Below, piece after piece: positions 24,971-34,137 of a stretch of DNA of 64,000 bases. Position 1 is the stretch's first letter. The number at the start of each line of letters is the position of its first letter. Source of the DNA: Candidatus Acidiferrum typicum (GTDB taxonomy: Bacteria > Acidobacteriota > Terriglobia > Acidiferrales > UBA7541); NCBI GenBank assembly GCA_025463055.1, contig JAOAPV010000005.1, positions 238,180-302,179 on the forward strand, written 5' to 3'. The translations under genes were made by a program, and so were the position numbers. Below the pieces are notes generated by a model. It searched no databases, was not told the origin of the DNA, and saw only the letters and a list, made by a program, of their open reading frames with translations.

Positions 24971-25342
24971 TTAGTCCTTGGAAATTGGTAGGCCAGCGTC
25001 GGTCCAGCCTTTCCAGCCGCCGTCCATGGATTCCACGTTGGTGTAGCCCATTTTCTGCAAATTCTCCGCCACCAGTGCGGAGCGAAAACCGCCGCCGCAA
25101 TACAAAATCAATTTCGCGCCAGTATCCGGAATGCGCTGCTCGATGTCGCGCTCGATGATGCCTCGGCCCAGGTGCACCGCATTCGGAAGATGCCCTTTGG
25201 TCCACTCATTGTCTTCGCGCACGTCAATCAGCAGAAATTTCTCGCCCGCATCGATGCGCCGCTTTACGTCCGGAACATTCGTTTCTTTCACGCGCGTCTT
25301 TGCGTCTTGCACGAGCTTCAAAAATTGTGGTGAATGCGCCAT
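24971..25342 (-). CDS. Rhodanese-like sulfurtransferase
   Basis: Single-domain rhodanese of 123 residues. Active-site loop CGGGFRS with Cys82; DVREDNEW and the GHLPNAVHL block are in place. The loop resembles the GlpE/PspE type. Start at ATG 25342 is preferred because a GGAG lies six bases ahead, while it abuts the track's ATG at 25348. No signal peptide. It might serve as a sulfur carrier, for example for the rhodanese-less ThiI nearby, but nothing in the sequence proves that. Its stop lies 3 bases from the convergent ligase gene. Confidence 0.9.
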   Translation of the reverse strand: MAHSPQFLKLVQDAKTRVKETNVPDVKRRIDAGEKFLLIDVREDNEWTKGHLPNAVHLGRGIIERDIEQRIPDTGAKLILYCGGGFRSALVAENLQKMGYTNVESMDGGWKGWTDAGLPISKD

Positions 25343-25419
25343 CGGCATCTCCGTTTGCTATAAAAATGTTCAGGAAAAGCGTAGCACAGAGGCTCGCCAT
25401 GTGCAGGTTGTGCGCCAAG

Positions 25420-25893
25420 CTACCGGGTGGGAGTCGCTGCCGCGGATTTTTGCTCGCCGCCCTTTGCCGCTATTGCACGCACCAGATTTACCAAATTCCA
25501 GCGCAGCTTTTCCGGCAGACGGTCGCCTTCCGCCATCATCTTCCCTTTGCCTTTGGTAATGATGTAGAAAATTTCGCCGTCGGTCACGTTCGCCAGCGTA
25601 GTGGGCTCTCGCCAATCACTCATGGTCAGCTTCATCGACTCCACCACGTCGCCTTTGCCGTCGCCTTTTGGTCCGTGGCACATCGCGCAGTCATACCCAA
25701 ATACCTTGCGCGCTTCCGCAAGGCCTTCTGGGCTGGATTTGACGGGGTTTACGCGCGCCACATCCTCAGGCGCAATTTTGTAGTCACCCGTAGCTTTGGA
25801 TTTGTCGGGATTTTCTTGCGCGCCTTGCCCAGCGTTGGTAACGCCGAGGCTCGCAAGCAAAACCGCACTTAGCAGAAGAAAAGATCGCCTCAT
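25420..25893 (-). CDS. Secreted c-type cytochrome
   Basis: 157 residues with a signal peptide (residues 1-21, cleavage near TNAG) and one heme site CAMCH (Cys69, Cys72, His73). Methionines in KGKMMAEGDRLP may supply the distal ligand. The fold resembles cytochrome cbb3-type or mono-heme class I cytochromes. Periplasmic electron transfer is likely; the partner is unknown. ATG start preceded by a GGAGG-type site. Lies beside the protease lipoprotein gene, 99 bases downstream of it. Confidence 0.9.
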   Translation of the reverse strand: MRRSFLLLSAVLLASLGVTNAGQGAQENPDKSKATGDYKIAPEDVARVNPVKSSPEGLAEARKVFGYDCAMCHGPKGDGKGDVVESMKLTMSDWREPTTLANVTDGEIFYIITKGKGKMMAEGDRLPEKLRWNLVNLVRAIAAKGGEQKSAAATPTR

Positions 25894-25992
25894 ACCGCCT
25901 CCTTACACATGCATATGCCGAAGGAGAGGTTCGGCTCCATTTGTGGCGGATTCTACGCCCGCGAAAGGTGCAGCGCCAGTAATAAGAAGCTG

Positions 25993-28098
25993 CTAGTTGC
26001 TAAGCGCTGGTTTGCGCGGGAGGGTCTTGCTTGGCGCCACCGCGCAAGCACCACGTCGGCCTGCATCACCGGATCCGGCACGGAAACGGCTGGACTCGCG
26101 CACGCGCGTCCGCAGTCCGTCGACGACTGCTGGAATGGGATTGTGCGCCGCCCCGCGCACCAGAAAAATCATCAGCGCCGATTCCCCGGGAGCGTCCAAG
26201 CTCGAGGTGATGCCTACGCCCTGCACTCCCGGCAGGTTCATCAGCTCCTGCGCCCGCGCGGTGTGCACCGGCTTCGCTCGCGCCATCTCCGCTTCAGAAA
26301 TCGGATAAACCTCCGGGGCCGACGCAGCCGATTGCTCGAGCTGCGCGCTCTCTTTTGCGGACAAAGCGCCGCGTTGCGAGAACAGCGCGCTTTCGACAAT
26401 CCGCGTGCGAACACCATCCACCTGCGAGGGAATGTTTGTTCGCGGCTGCCCTGCGCTAACGAAAAACAAAACCGCCGCCTCATGCGGATTGTCTCGGCTC
26501 GCGCCCACGCCAACCGCTTGCACCTCCGGGTGCGCCAGCAGCTCTGGTGCATGCGCGTCGCGAACGGCCGCCGCCTTCTGCATAGACTCCGGAGCAACTG
26601 CTGTTGCCGCCTGTGTGCTGCTCGCGGAAGCTGGTTTGTTCGGCAGGCTGCACCCAATCACTGCGTGGGCACCGCCTCCGACGAACGTCACCGCGTTGCC
26701 GCCACTCGCAAAGAAACTCAATACCTGACCAACGGGATTCCCAACCGTATCCGTATCCGATCCCCCAAACAGCAAAGCCACAGGGTCCGCGGAAGCTTCG
26801 GAAACAATCAGCGACCCGGAATCCCCCTCCGCGCTGAAGCTCCCTCCAGCGACGTCCACCTGATTCGTATAGTTCACGGTAAAAGTGGCGCCAGTCCCGC
26901 ATCCTTTTTGGTACTGCACCGCGTTCACATTCACGGCCACCGCCAAAACGGTCGAGCACGTCAATCCCGTTGACCTTCCGCTCTTGGCCACCGGCATCCC
27001 TAGTGAAGCCGCCACTCCGGAACCCGCATGCGGCGCTTCCGGAACCGGGACGCCGTTCGCGTCTGCAGTCGCACCCAAGTAAAGAATGTTTCCCATGGGA
27101 TCGACATTGCCCGGAATCACTTGCGCAATTGCAGCATCGATCTTCGGCAACGGTCCATTCTCCAGGTTATAGAACGCGCTGAGGGTTGCCACCGTGCGTG
27201 CTCCCGAAGAAGTGCACGTCGAAGTATCAATCAAGCCAGGCTCAATAATCGGATCACCAGGCTGCGCAATATCACTACGCGCAAGGATGTGTGTATTGCT
27301 CAGAATAAATTGCGTTCCGCCGCGCGTCACCAGCGAGCCGAGCGTTCCGCCACAACACGTAATCGTGTGCGCAGCCGTGTTCGTGCTCGAGTCGTTCGCA
27401 TTTCCTCCGGAAGCTCCCAGCGCGATTGCGCCAGACTGCGCGCTTTCATTTGCCGGCTGGACGGTCACGGTTGCCGAGCCAGAGTCCGCGCTGTTTGCCT
27501 GCGAGACCGCGGTCACCGTCGCAGTCGTCGTCACGCTGCTGCCCTTGCCATCTGATTTCGTCGGAACGCCGCTCGGCGCAACATAAAGGCCGCTCGTGGA
27601 AATGAATCCGACGGACTGGTTTCCGCCGGCGATTCCGTCGACCTCCCAGTTGACCGCCGTGCTCGGCGATCCGTTCACCGACGCCGTGAATTGTTGCGTC
27701 CCAAAATTTGCGACCGAAGCAGCGCTCGGCGAAACGCTCACGGAACTAGAGGCAGCTGCAGTCGTCACCGTAACTGTTGCCGAGCCAGTCTTTGAGCCGT
27801 CTTTCTGTGAAGTAGCGGTCACCGTGAACTGCGGAGGATTTGGCACCGTTGTCGGTGCGGTATAGAGACCACTGCTAGAGACGGTTCCATTCGCGGCTCC
27901 GCCGGCAACGCTCCAGGTCACGGTGGTATTCGACGTGCCCGACACGGTTGCCGTGAACTGCTGCGTCTTGCTCACAACAACGCTCGCCGTGGCTGGAGTA
28001 ACGCCAACCGCAACCGGAGTGTTTTGCGCTGTGTTCGCGCAACCCAGGAACAACGCAGAGACGCAACTTAGGCCACTCAGTAATAACGCGCAGCGCAC
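25993..28098 (-). CDS. Lipoprotein with two Ig-like domains and a Nal1-like trypsin-fold protease domain
   Basis: 701 residues. The N-terminus is a lipoprotein signal (SALFLGCANT). Two Big-type Ig-like domains (about 28-115 and 118-215) have the acidobacterial pattern TPATASV..TQQFTATV. A protease domain follows with a plausible triad: His in LSNTHILA, Asp in KIDAAIAQV and Ser in AEGDSGSLIV. The C-terminus carries two tandem copies of a 65-residue module (VQAVGVGASRD...IPSQVDGVRTRIVES and VQGVGITSSLD...IPAVVDGLRTRVRES). In other Nal1-like bacterial proteins, as I recall, one such module comes before the protease. Start is a GTG with AGGAT six bases ahead. Location: outer surface or periplasm. 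Substrate unknown. Confidence 0.8.
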   Translation of the reverse strand: MRCALLLSGLSCVSALFLGCANTAQNTPVAVGVTPATASVVVSKTQQFTATVSGTSNTTVTWSVAGGAANGTVSSSGLYTAPTTVPNPPQFTVTATSQKDGSKTGSATVTVTTAAASSSVSVSPSAASVANFGTQQFTASVNGSPSTAVNWEVDGIAGGNQSVGFISTSGLYVAPSGVPTKSDGKGSSVTTTATVTAVSQANSADSGSATVTVQPANESAQSGAIALGASGGNANDSSTNTAAHTITCCGGTLGSLVTRGGTQFILSNTHILARSDIAQPGDPIIEPGLIDTSTCTSSGARTVATLSAFYNLENGPLPKIDAAIAQVIPGNVDPMGNILYLGATADANGVPVPEAPHAGSGVAASLGMPVAKSGRSTGLTCSTVLAVAVNVNAVQYQKGCGTGATFTVNYTNQVDVAGGSFSAEGDSGSLIVSEASADPVALLFGGSDTDTVGNPVGQVLSFFASGGNAVTFVGGGAHAVIGCSLPNKPASASSTQAATAVAPESMQKAAAVRDAHAPELLAHPEVQAVGVGASRDNPHEAAVLFFVSAGQPRTNIPSQVDGVRTRIVESALFSQRGALSAKESAQLEQSAASAPEVYPISEAEMARAKPVHTARAQELMNLPGVQGVGITSSLDAPGESALMIFLVRGAAHNPIPAVVDGLRTRVRESSRFRAGSGDAGRRGACAVAPSKTLPRKPALSN

Positions 28099-28270
28099 GA
28101 ATATCCTAACTGGACGGCAGGGGGTCCCATTTCAAAAATAGGAATCACAAGGTGGACAATACCGACAGCATTTACCCATGGAGTTGGACTACGTAGCTGG
28201 CTAAAAAGGATGCTCGGGAGAGTACAGGCCGAGAGTATCGCTACGGTGGGGGATTCCTTACGGCGCTGCT

Positions 28271-30931
28271 TCACTCCATATCGCGCCAGTTGGTACCGAT
28301 GCAAATTTCTACTTCCAGCGGGACGGAAAGTTTATGGACGTTTTCCATTTCCTCGCGCACCAACTTGGTGAGCTCCTTGCTTTCGCTCGAAGGTGCTTCG
28401 AAGAGGAGCTCGTCATGCACTTGCAAAATCATCTTGGCTTCGAATTTTTCAGCGGCCAGGCGCCGGTCGATTGCGATCATCGCCAATTTGATGAGGTCCG
28501 CCGCCGTTCCCTGCAGCGGAGAATTTAGCGCCGTGCGTTCCGCAAAATTGCGAATCTGCACTTGCGGCGATGTTATGTCCGGGATGGGACGAATGCGTCC
28601 AAAAAGCGTTTTGGCCTCTCCGGTTTGCCGCGTTTCCGCCAGCACATTGTCCAAGTATTGCTTCACCCCACGATAGCGCTCGAAGTACGCGCTGATGAAT
28701 TGCGCCGCTTCCTTCTGTGGCACTCCAATCTGCTGCGCCAGGCCAAACGGCGACAAACCGTAAATAATTCCGTAGTTGATCGCTTTCGATGCGCGGCGAT
28801 GCTCCGGGGTCTGCGCCATGGGCCCCACGCCAAAAACTTCCTGGGCGGTGCGCTCGTGAATGTCCTGTCCCGTGCGAAACGCGTCAAGCAGCACCGGATC
28901 ATTCGAGAAATGAGCCATAACACGCAGCTCGATTTGCGAGTAGTCGGCGGCGAGCAGAATCATTCCTGGCTCGGCCACAAACGCCGCGCGAATCTGCCGG
29001 CCTAGCTCTGTCCTAATGGGAATGTTTTGCAAATTGGGGTCAGAAGAGCTCAACCGTCCGGTCGCCGTGCCCGTCTGCGAAAAGCTCGTATGCAGCCGGC
29101 CAGTCGCACGATTGATTAATTTTGGCAAGGAATCGACATACGTCGATTTCAATTTCGCAATCTCGCGATATTCAATGATCTTTGCAGGCAGCGGATGCTG
29201 CGCCGCCAAATCTTCCAGGATGTCCACCGCCGTGGAGCGCACTCGTCCTCGGCCTCGCCGCATCGGCGGCTGCAGGTTCAGCTTGTCAAAAAGAACTTCT
29301 GCAAGCTGCGTTGGCGAGTTGACGTTGAACTCGAAGCCCGCCATCTGCCATATTTCTTTTTCGAGCCGCCGCACTTCCTTTTCCATCGCCAGAGACATTG
29401 CGTCAAGCGCCTTCGGGTCCACACGAATGCCCGCGCGCTCGATATTCGCCAGCACCGACGCCACAGGCAAATCAATATTTTCGTAAACGCTCTGCAGCTC
29501 TTGCGCATCGATTTGCGCGCGCAACGCAGGCGCCAGGCGATGCAGATAATCCGCGCGCTCGCCGGGTGCGCCGCTGAGCATGGCGTTAAACTGGCGCATC
29601 ACCACATCGGCAAAGTTGTGATTTGCCGTTGTTGGCCGCAGCAAGTACGAATATATCTGCGTAGCGTGTTGGATGTTTTCCGCGTCCCCGCCGAGAATCT
29701 GCATCAATTTCGGATCGTGCACAATTTTCGGACGCTTGGCATCGGCGAGAAACACCGACAGCTCGCGCATCTCATCGCCATTCTCACCGAACCATACCGA
29801 GCGGCCCTCCCCAGCCTTCGACGAAACTTCAATGGACGCAATGCGCGTTCCGAAACCTTCAGCCTCGCGCTCGCCGGTCTCCAAATTCAGCCACACGGAC
29901 AAGGCCTGCCCCGCCGGAACGCTGTTCAAGTATCCACGGAACTCTGCAACCGAACCCAACTGCGAATAGTCCGTCTTGACCACGGGATCGGCGCTCGCCA
30001 CCGCCGACGCAGCCACGACTTCCGATCCCAGCTCGCGCAAAAGAGAATTGAATCCCAGTTCCCGGTACAGCGCCGAAAGCGCTGCGAAATCGGGCTCGCG
30101 TCGTTCCAAACTCGGCAAATCCAAGTCGACTGGCACCTGTGTCGCCAGTGTCGCCAGTTGTTTGGACATCAGCACCTGCTCGCGTTGCTGCTGCAGCGCC
30201 TCACGATAGCGCTTGTTCGAAACTTCCGCGGCATGCTCCAGCGCATTCTCCACGCTGCCGTATTTCTGAATCAGGCCCGTCGCGCCTTTTTCGCCGATTC
30301 CCTTCGCTCCGGGAATGTTGTCGATCGTGTCGCCCATCAGCGACATCACATCCACAACCTTCTCCGGCGGCACGCCTAGAATCTCCTTCACTTTTTCCGC
30401 GTCCACGATCACGTCGTTCTTCGCTCCGCCCGTCCCGGCGCGCAGCACGCGCACGTTCCCGTCCACCAACTGCATCATGTCCTTATCGTTGGTTACGAGT
30501 AGTACGTCCAGGTCCTCCTTCGCGGCCTTCTGCGCCAGGCACCCGATGATGTCATCCGCTTCATATCCATCGAGTTCCAGTATCGGCAGGCGCATCGCTT
30601 CGCAGAGTCGCCGCACATACGGCAATTGCAGCGACAGTTCGTCAGGCATAGGTGCGCGTTTCGCTTTGTATTTCTCAAAGAGCTTGTCGCGGAAGGTCGG
30701 CTGCCGCGTGTCAAACACGATCCCGACGTAATCCGGCTTATAATCGTTGAGCAATCGCCGCAAAATCGTGTTGAAGAGAAAGGTCACCTTGGTGGGAATG
30801 CCGGAAGGCGCGTTCATACGGTTCATCGGCGCAAAAAACGCCCGATAGACATGCGCCATAGCGTCCACAAGAAACAGTTTTTTGCGAGCCGCTGCGCCCG
30901 GCAGCGTCAGATTTCGTTGCGATGAAGCCAT
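28271..30931 (-). CDS. polA: DNA polymerase I
   Basis: 886 residues. The 5'-nuclease domain is complete (FLVDAMAHVYRAFF, DGYEADDIIG, TNDKDMMQL, IPGAKGIGEKGA). The polymerase domain has motif A (LAADYSQIELRVMAHFS), motif B (RRASKAINYGIIYG) and motif C (QVHDELLFE). The middle 3'-5' exonuclease domain is present in size but its metal-binding residues look lost: the exo I position reads WLNLETG in place of DxE, and the exo II region reads VHDPKLMQIL. It is therefore probably a non-proofreading Pol I like that of Thermus. ATG at 30931. It follows padR2/ADOP2 on the same strand after 64 bases. Confidence 0.96.
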   Translation of the reverse strand: MASSQRNLTLPGAAARKKLFLVDAMAHVYRAFFAPMNRMNAPSGIPTKVTFLFNTILRRLLNDYKPDYVGIVFDTRQPTFRDKLFEKYKAKRAPMPDELSLQLPYVRRLCEAMRLPILELDGYEADDIIGCLAQKAAKEDLDVLLVTNDKDMMQLVDGNVRVLRAGTGGAKNDVIVDAEKVKEILGVPPEKVVDVMSLMGDTIDNIPGAKGIGEKGATGLIQKYGSVENALEHAAEVSNKRYREALQQQREQVLMSKQLATLATQVPVDLDLPSLERREPDFAALSALYRELGFNSLLRELGSEVVAASAVASADPVVKTDYSQLGSVAEFRGYLNSVPAGQALSVWLNLETGEREAEGFGTRIASIEVSSKAGEGRSVWFGENGDEMRELSVFLADAKRPKIVHDPKLMQILGGDAENIQHATQIYSYLLRPTTANHNFADVVMRQFNAMLSGAPGERADYLHRLAPALRAQIDAQELQSVYENIDLPVASVLANIERAGIRVDPKALDAMSLAMEKEVRRLEKEIWQMAGFEFNVNSPTQLAEVLFDKLNLQPPMRRGRGRVRSTAVDILEDLAAQHPLPAKIIEYREIAKLKSTYVDSLPKLINRATGRLHTSFSQTGTATGRLSSSDPNLQNIPIRTELGRQIRAAFVAEPGMILLAADYSQIELRVMAHFSNDPVLLDAFRTGQDIHERTAQEVFGVGPMAQTPEHRRASKAINYGIIYGLSPFGLAQQIGVPQKEAAQFISAYFERYRGVKQYLDNVLAETRQTGEAKTLFGRIRPIPDITSPQVQIRNFAERTALNSPLQGTAADLIKLAMIAIDRRLAAEKFEAKMILQVHDELLFEAPSSESKELTKLVREEMENVHKLSVPLEVEICIGTNWRDME

Positions 30932-30995
30932 CGTATCGAGTATAGCAAAGCGCCGCCGTGGCCCTTCATGCTCAAAGGACGGCAGCGGACCTGCC

Positions 30996-33626
30996 CTACT
31001 CCTGGCGGAGCGCGCTCACCGGGTCCATCCGGCTGGCCCGGTGCGCGGGGATAAAACTTGCGAACAGAGCGGCAACAACCAGAACCAAAACCATGATCGT
31101 GAACGTCAGCGGCTCAGCTGGATGCACTCCCGCCACAAGCCGCCCCAACAGACGCCCCGCTGCCAATGCCGCAGCGACGCCCAACACGACGCCCACGAGA
31201 ATCATTCCAAGGCTCTGCCGCAGCACGAGTCGCATAACCTCAAAGCTGCTAGCGCCAAGTGCCATCCGCACGCCGAATTCCGGCACGCGCTGCCTGGACA
31301 AGTACGCCAGCACTCCGTAAATACCGATGCACGCCAGCAGCAGTGCCAGACCGCTAAATACGCCGAACAAAAGCAAAAGAAAGCGTTGCTGCGCGAGTGT
31401 ACCGGAGACGATCTGTTCCATCGTGCGAACATCGTAAAGCGCTTGATCGTGCGTCGCCCCGCGTACCTCGCGCCTCGCCGCCTCCACGGCATTCAGCGGC
31501 GCAACGCTAGTTCTCATGACGAGAGACATCGCGGAGGAAGCAAGCCGCAAGAACTGATCGGGACACTGTGCAAATGGAAAGTACATTTGCTCGCGAACTT
31601 TTAGCTGATCGTCCGCATCCAGACCCCAATGGCGTACATGGCCCACAACTCCTATCACCTTTGCTGGTCCAAGAAACTGGACCCACAAGCGGCTGCCGAT
31701 AGGATTCCGGTCAGCAAATGCGCGTTGCGCCAGCGCCTCGTCAATCACGATGACCGTCTCGTTGCCGATCCCGTCCTGCTCCTCAAAGAATCGGCCTCCT
31801 CGTAATGGAATTCCCGTGGCCTTCAGGTAGTCGGGCGTGACCGAAGTCAACAATGAGAGGGTTATTTGATTGGCAGGCGGCGTCGCAGGCGTCGTCGAGT
31901 AGCCGATTAAGTTTTCATCACTGTCCATGGGGACAAGGTCGGCGAGCGCCACGGACTGTACGCCTGGCGTCTGGCGAACACGATCCAATAGGTCTCGCCA
32001 GGCCGCGCGCATCGTCCCAGGTTCTGCAAGCGCGCCAGGTGAGAGCGCTACCCGTGCAGTCAATAAGTTATGGATGTCAACGCCCGGATCGATGGATGAC
32101 AGCCGCAGCAGCGTGTGTCCCAACAAACCGGCAGCCACGAGCAGCACCACGGCCAAGGCGATTTCGCACATCACAAAGCTACTGTGCAGACGCCGGGAAC
32201 TCCCCACGACAGTCCGCCCTCCCGCGCGAAGAGCTTGCTCTAACTCGCGAGCCGGGGCGCGCAGGGCCGGCGCCAGTCCAAAAAGCACACCACTTACCAA
32301 CGACGCGACTACCGCAAACAGCAGCACCCGCCAATCCAGGTGGATCTCTTCAGCGCGCGGCAAATCACCCGGCCAGAACGCCACAAATGGGCGGACACCA
32401 ATTGCGGCCAGCAAAACACCGAGTGCTCCGCCGGAAAGCGCCAACACCGCGCTTTCCGTCAGGCACTGCCTCACCAGGCGGCCACGCCCAGCCCCGAGCG
32501 CAACGCGCATGGCAAGTTCACGTTCTCGCGAAATCGCGCGCGCGAGCAGCAGACTGGCTACGTTGACGCACGCAATCAGCAGCACCAGGCTGACTGCACC
32601 AAGTAGCAGCCATAACGTCGAGCGGACGTCCCCGACGATTTGCTGCTGAAGCGGTTGCGCCGTAATGGTGTGACCTTCATTGGATTTTGGGTACCGCTCC
32701 GCCAGGTCGCGAGCGATGACTCTCAGCTCCGCTTGCGCCCGGCCCAAAGTTACCTCGGAGCTCAGCCGCGCCAACACGCGGATCCCTGGGTGAACATCGC
32801 GATTTTGCATGATCGGTTCTGTGTTCTGACCCAGTGCGGTGAACACGTCGGCGTCTCCGAACAGTTGCACATCTCCGGGTGCTATCCCGACAACGGTGTA
32901 AGGCTTGCCGTTGAAAACCAGTGGCCGCCCGACTGCTCCCGCGTCTCCACCGTAACGGCGCTGCCACAAGCGGTAACTGACAATGACCACGGGCGATGCG
33001 CCTGGACGGTCCTCTTCGGGAAGGAACGCGCGCCCGCTCGAGAGATTAATCCCCAAGACGGAAAACAATTTCGATGAGATCTGGCGGCCGGAAACGTACT
33101 CGGGTTCACCTGGTTCGCTGATCGTACCCCCGCCATTACGCATAGCGGCCATAGCTGCCAAAGAGCGGATTTCGCGCTCGCAATCGAGAAAGTTCAAATA
33201 GGAAAATGGGTACACCGTCGCTTGGTCTTGCTCATGCAAGGTCAGCAGGCGCTCAGGTTCTGGATAAGGCAACGGTTTCAGTAGGACGCTGTTGATGACG
33301 GTAAACATTACGCTGGTAGCCCCGCTGCCGAGCGCCAATGTCAAAAGAGCGATACCGGCAAAACCCGGTTGCTGTCGAAATGTGCGAACAGCGTAGCGCG
33401 CATCCTGAATGAAATCTTCGAGCCAGCGCGTACCCCGAGCATCGCGGCACTTCTCCTTCACCTGTTCGGGACCGCCGATAGCGAGTCGAGCCTCTCGCCA
33501 CGCTTCACCTTGAGACTGGCCACTCGCAATCAAATCGCTGGCGTGCTGCTCGAGGTGGAAGTGAAGCTCCTTTTCGAGCTGCTCCTCCATTTTCTTTCGC
33601 CGCCACAAACGCTTCCACCAGGTCAT
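30996..33626 (-). CDS. Acidobacterial duplicated orphan permease, ADOP (copy 2)
   Basis: 876 residues, same architecture as the copy at 6827-9460: charged N-terminal region, MacB-type core, three helices around LLGAVSLVLLIACVNVASLLLARA, a second core and three C-terminal helices ending HRASRMDPVSALRQE. Its start overlaps the padR stop by four bases. No ATPase gene is nearby. Long blocks are identical to copy 1 (for example ARERELAMRVALGAG-type and LVRQCLTESA stretches), so the two are recent paralogues within the family. Confidence 0.92.
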   Translation of the reverse strand: MTWWKRLWRRKKMEEQLEKELHFHLEQHASDLIASGQSQGEAWREARLAIGGPEQVKEKCRDARGTRWLEDFIQDARYAVRTFRQQPGFAGIALLTLALGSGATSVMFTVINSVLLKPLPYPEPERLLTLHEQDQATVYPFSYLNFLDCEREIRSLAAMAAMRNGGGTISEPGEPEYVSGRQISSKLFSVLGINLSSGRAFLPEEDRPGASPVVIVSYRLWQRRYGGDAGAVGRPLVFNGKPYTVVGIAPGDVQLFGDADVFTALGQNTEPIMQNRDVHPGIRVLARLSSEVTLGRAQAELRVIARDLAERYPKSNEGHTITAQPLQQQIVGDVRSTLWLLLGAVSLVLLIACVNVASLLLARAISRERELAMRVALGAGRGRLVRQCLTESAVLALSGGALGVLLAAIGVRPFVAFWPGDLPRAEEIHLDWRVLLFAVVASLVSGVLFGLAPALRAPARELEQALRAGGRTVVGSSRRLHSSFVMCEIALAVVLLVAAGLLGHTLLRLSSIDPGVDIHNLLTARVALSPGALAEPGTMRAAWRDLLDRVRQTPGVQSVALADLVPMDSDENLIGYSTTPATPPANQITLSLLTSVTPDYLKATGIPLRGGRFFEEQDGIGNETVIVIDEALAQRAFADRNPIGSRLWVQFLGPAKVIGVVGHVRHWGLDADDQLKVREQMYFPFAQCPDQFLRLASSAMSLVMRTSVAPLNAVEAARREVRGATHDQALYDVRTMEQIVSGTLAQQRFLLLLFGVFSGLALLLACIGIYGVLAYLSRQRVPEFGVRMALGASSFEVMRLVLRQSLGMILVGVVLGVAAALAAGRLLGRLVAGVHPAEPLTFTIMVLVLVVAALFASFIPAHRASRMDPVSALRQE

Positions 33627-33970
33627 CGTGCACCGCCATCGGCCATACCGAGAATGAGGCTGATCGCATCGATCAATCGCTGCCAGCTCGCGGCTTCTGC
33701 TTCAAGTTGTTTCCGCCCCTTTCGCGTCAGCCGATAGAACTTCGCCTCACGACCCGTCTCCGTCTCTTTCCAATCCGCAGCCAAAAAGTCGCGGTTTTCA
33801 AGCCGGTGTAGTGCCGGGTATAGTGATCCTTCCGGAACCTGTACCACACCGCGCGACACTTGCTCCAACCGTTGCGCGATGGCGTATCCATGGACAGGAC
33901 CGAGGGCGATGACTTTTAAAATCAAGAGATCCAGCGTGCCTTGGGGAAGGTCGGATTTGGGCGCCGTCAT
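33623..33970 (-). CDS. PadR-family transcriptional regulator, ADOP-linked (copy 2)
   Basis: 115-residue winged-helix regulator: LPQGTLDLLILKVI, HGYAIAQRLEQ, GSLYPALHRLENRDFL, FYRLTRKGRKQL. Overlaps the downstream permease start by four bases. It is more diverged from copy 1 than the permeases are from each other. A dyad just upstream (33988-34018) is a candidate operator. Confidence 0.92.
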   Translation of the reverse strand: MTAPKSDLPQGTLDLLILKVIALGPVHGYAIAQRLEQVSRGVVQVPEGSLYPALHRLENRDFLAADWKETETGREAKFYRLTRKGRKQLEAEAASWQRLIDAISLILGMADGGAR

Positions 33971-33987
33971 TCTTTTTATACCTCGAG

Positions 33988-34018
33988 CTTCTACATATTA
34001 GTGGGTGACCTGTAGAAG
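33988..34018 (-). promoter_or_regulatory. Dyad upstream of padR 2, candidate operator
   Basis: Perfect 8-base arms CTTCTACA (33988-33995) and TGTAGAAG (34011-34018) separated by 15 bases, ending 18 bases before the padR start. The TGTA/TACA cores resemble known PadR sites with ATGTA...TACAT arms. Its place relative to the gene mirrors the dyad of padR 1, although the sequences differ. Confidence 0.5.
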
Positions 34019-34083
34019 TGCAAGGTGTTCCCTCGCCTAGCCCCCTAAAACTGTGAAGGGAAGATATGGCTGGCCGCTAGCAC

Positions 34084-34113
34084 AAAAAAAGAGGGGCGCA
34101 GGACGCGCCCCTC
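34084..34113 (-). terminator. Intrinsic terminator after the secreted paralogue pair
   Basis: Perfect 9-base stem GAGGGGCGC / GCGCCCCTC (34091-34113) with a 5-base loop; on the minus strand it is followed by seven T (34084-34090). It lies 24 bases past the stop of the 34138-34956 gene. Confidence 0.85.
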
Positions 34114-34137
34114 AAAACGACGGCTCGTGATTACGCT

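Noticed and set aside
26480-26959. 159-residue minus-strand ORF inside the protease lipoprotein
   Set aside because: Alternative frame of the real gene; the main frame carries signal peptide, Ig-like and protease motifs.
29195-30379. 394-residue plus-strand ORF
   Set aside because: Antisense to polA, Arg/His/Gln-rich composition typical of shadow frames in GC-rich DNA.
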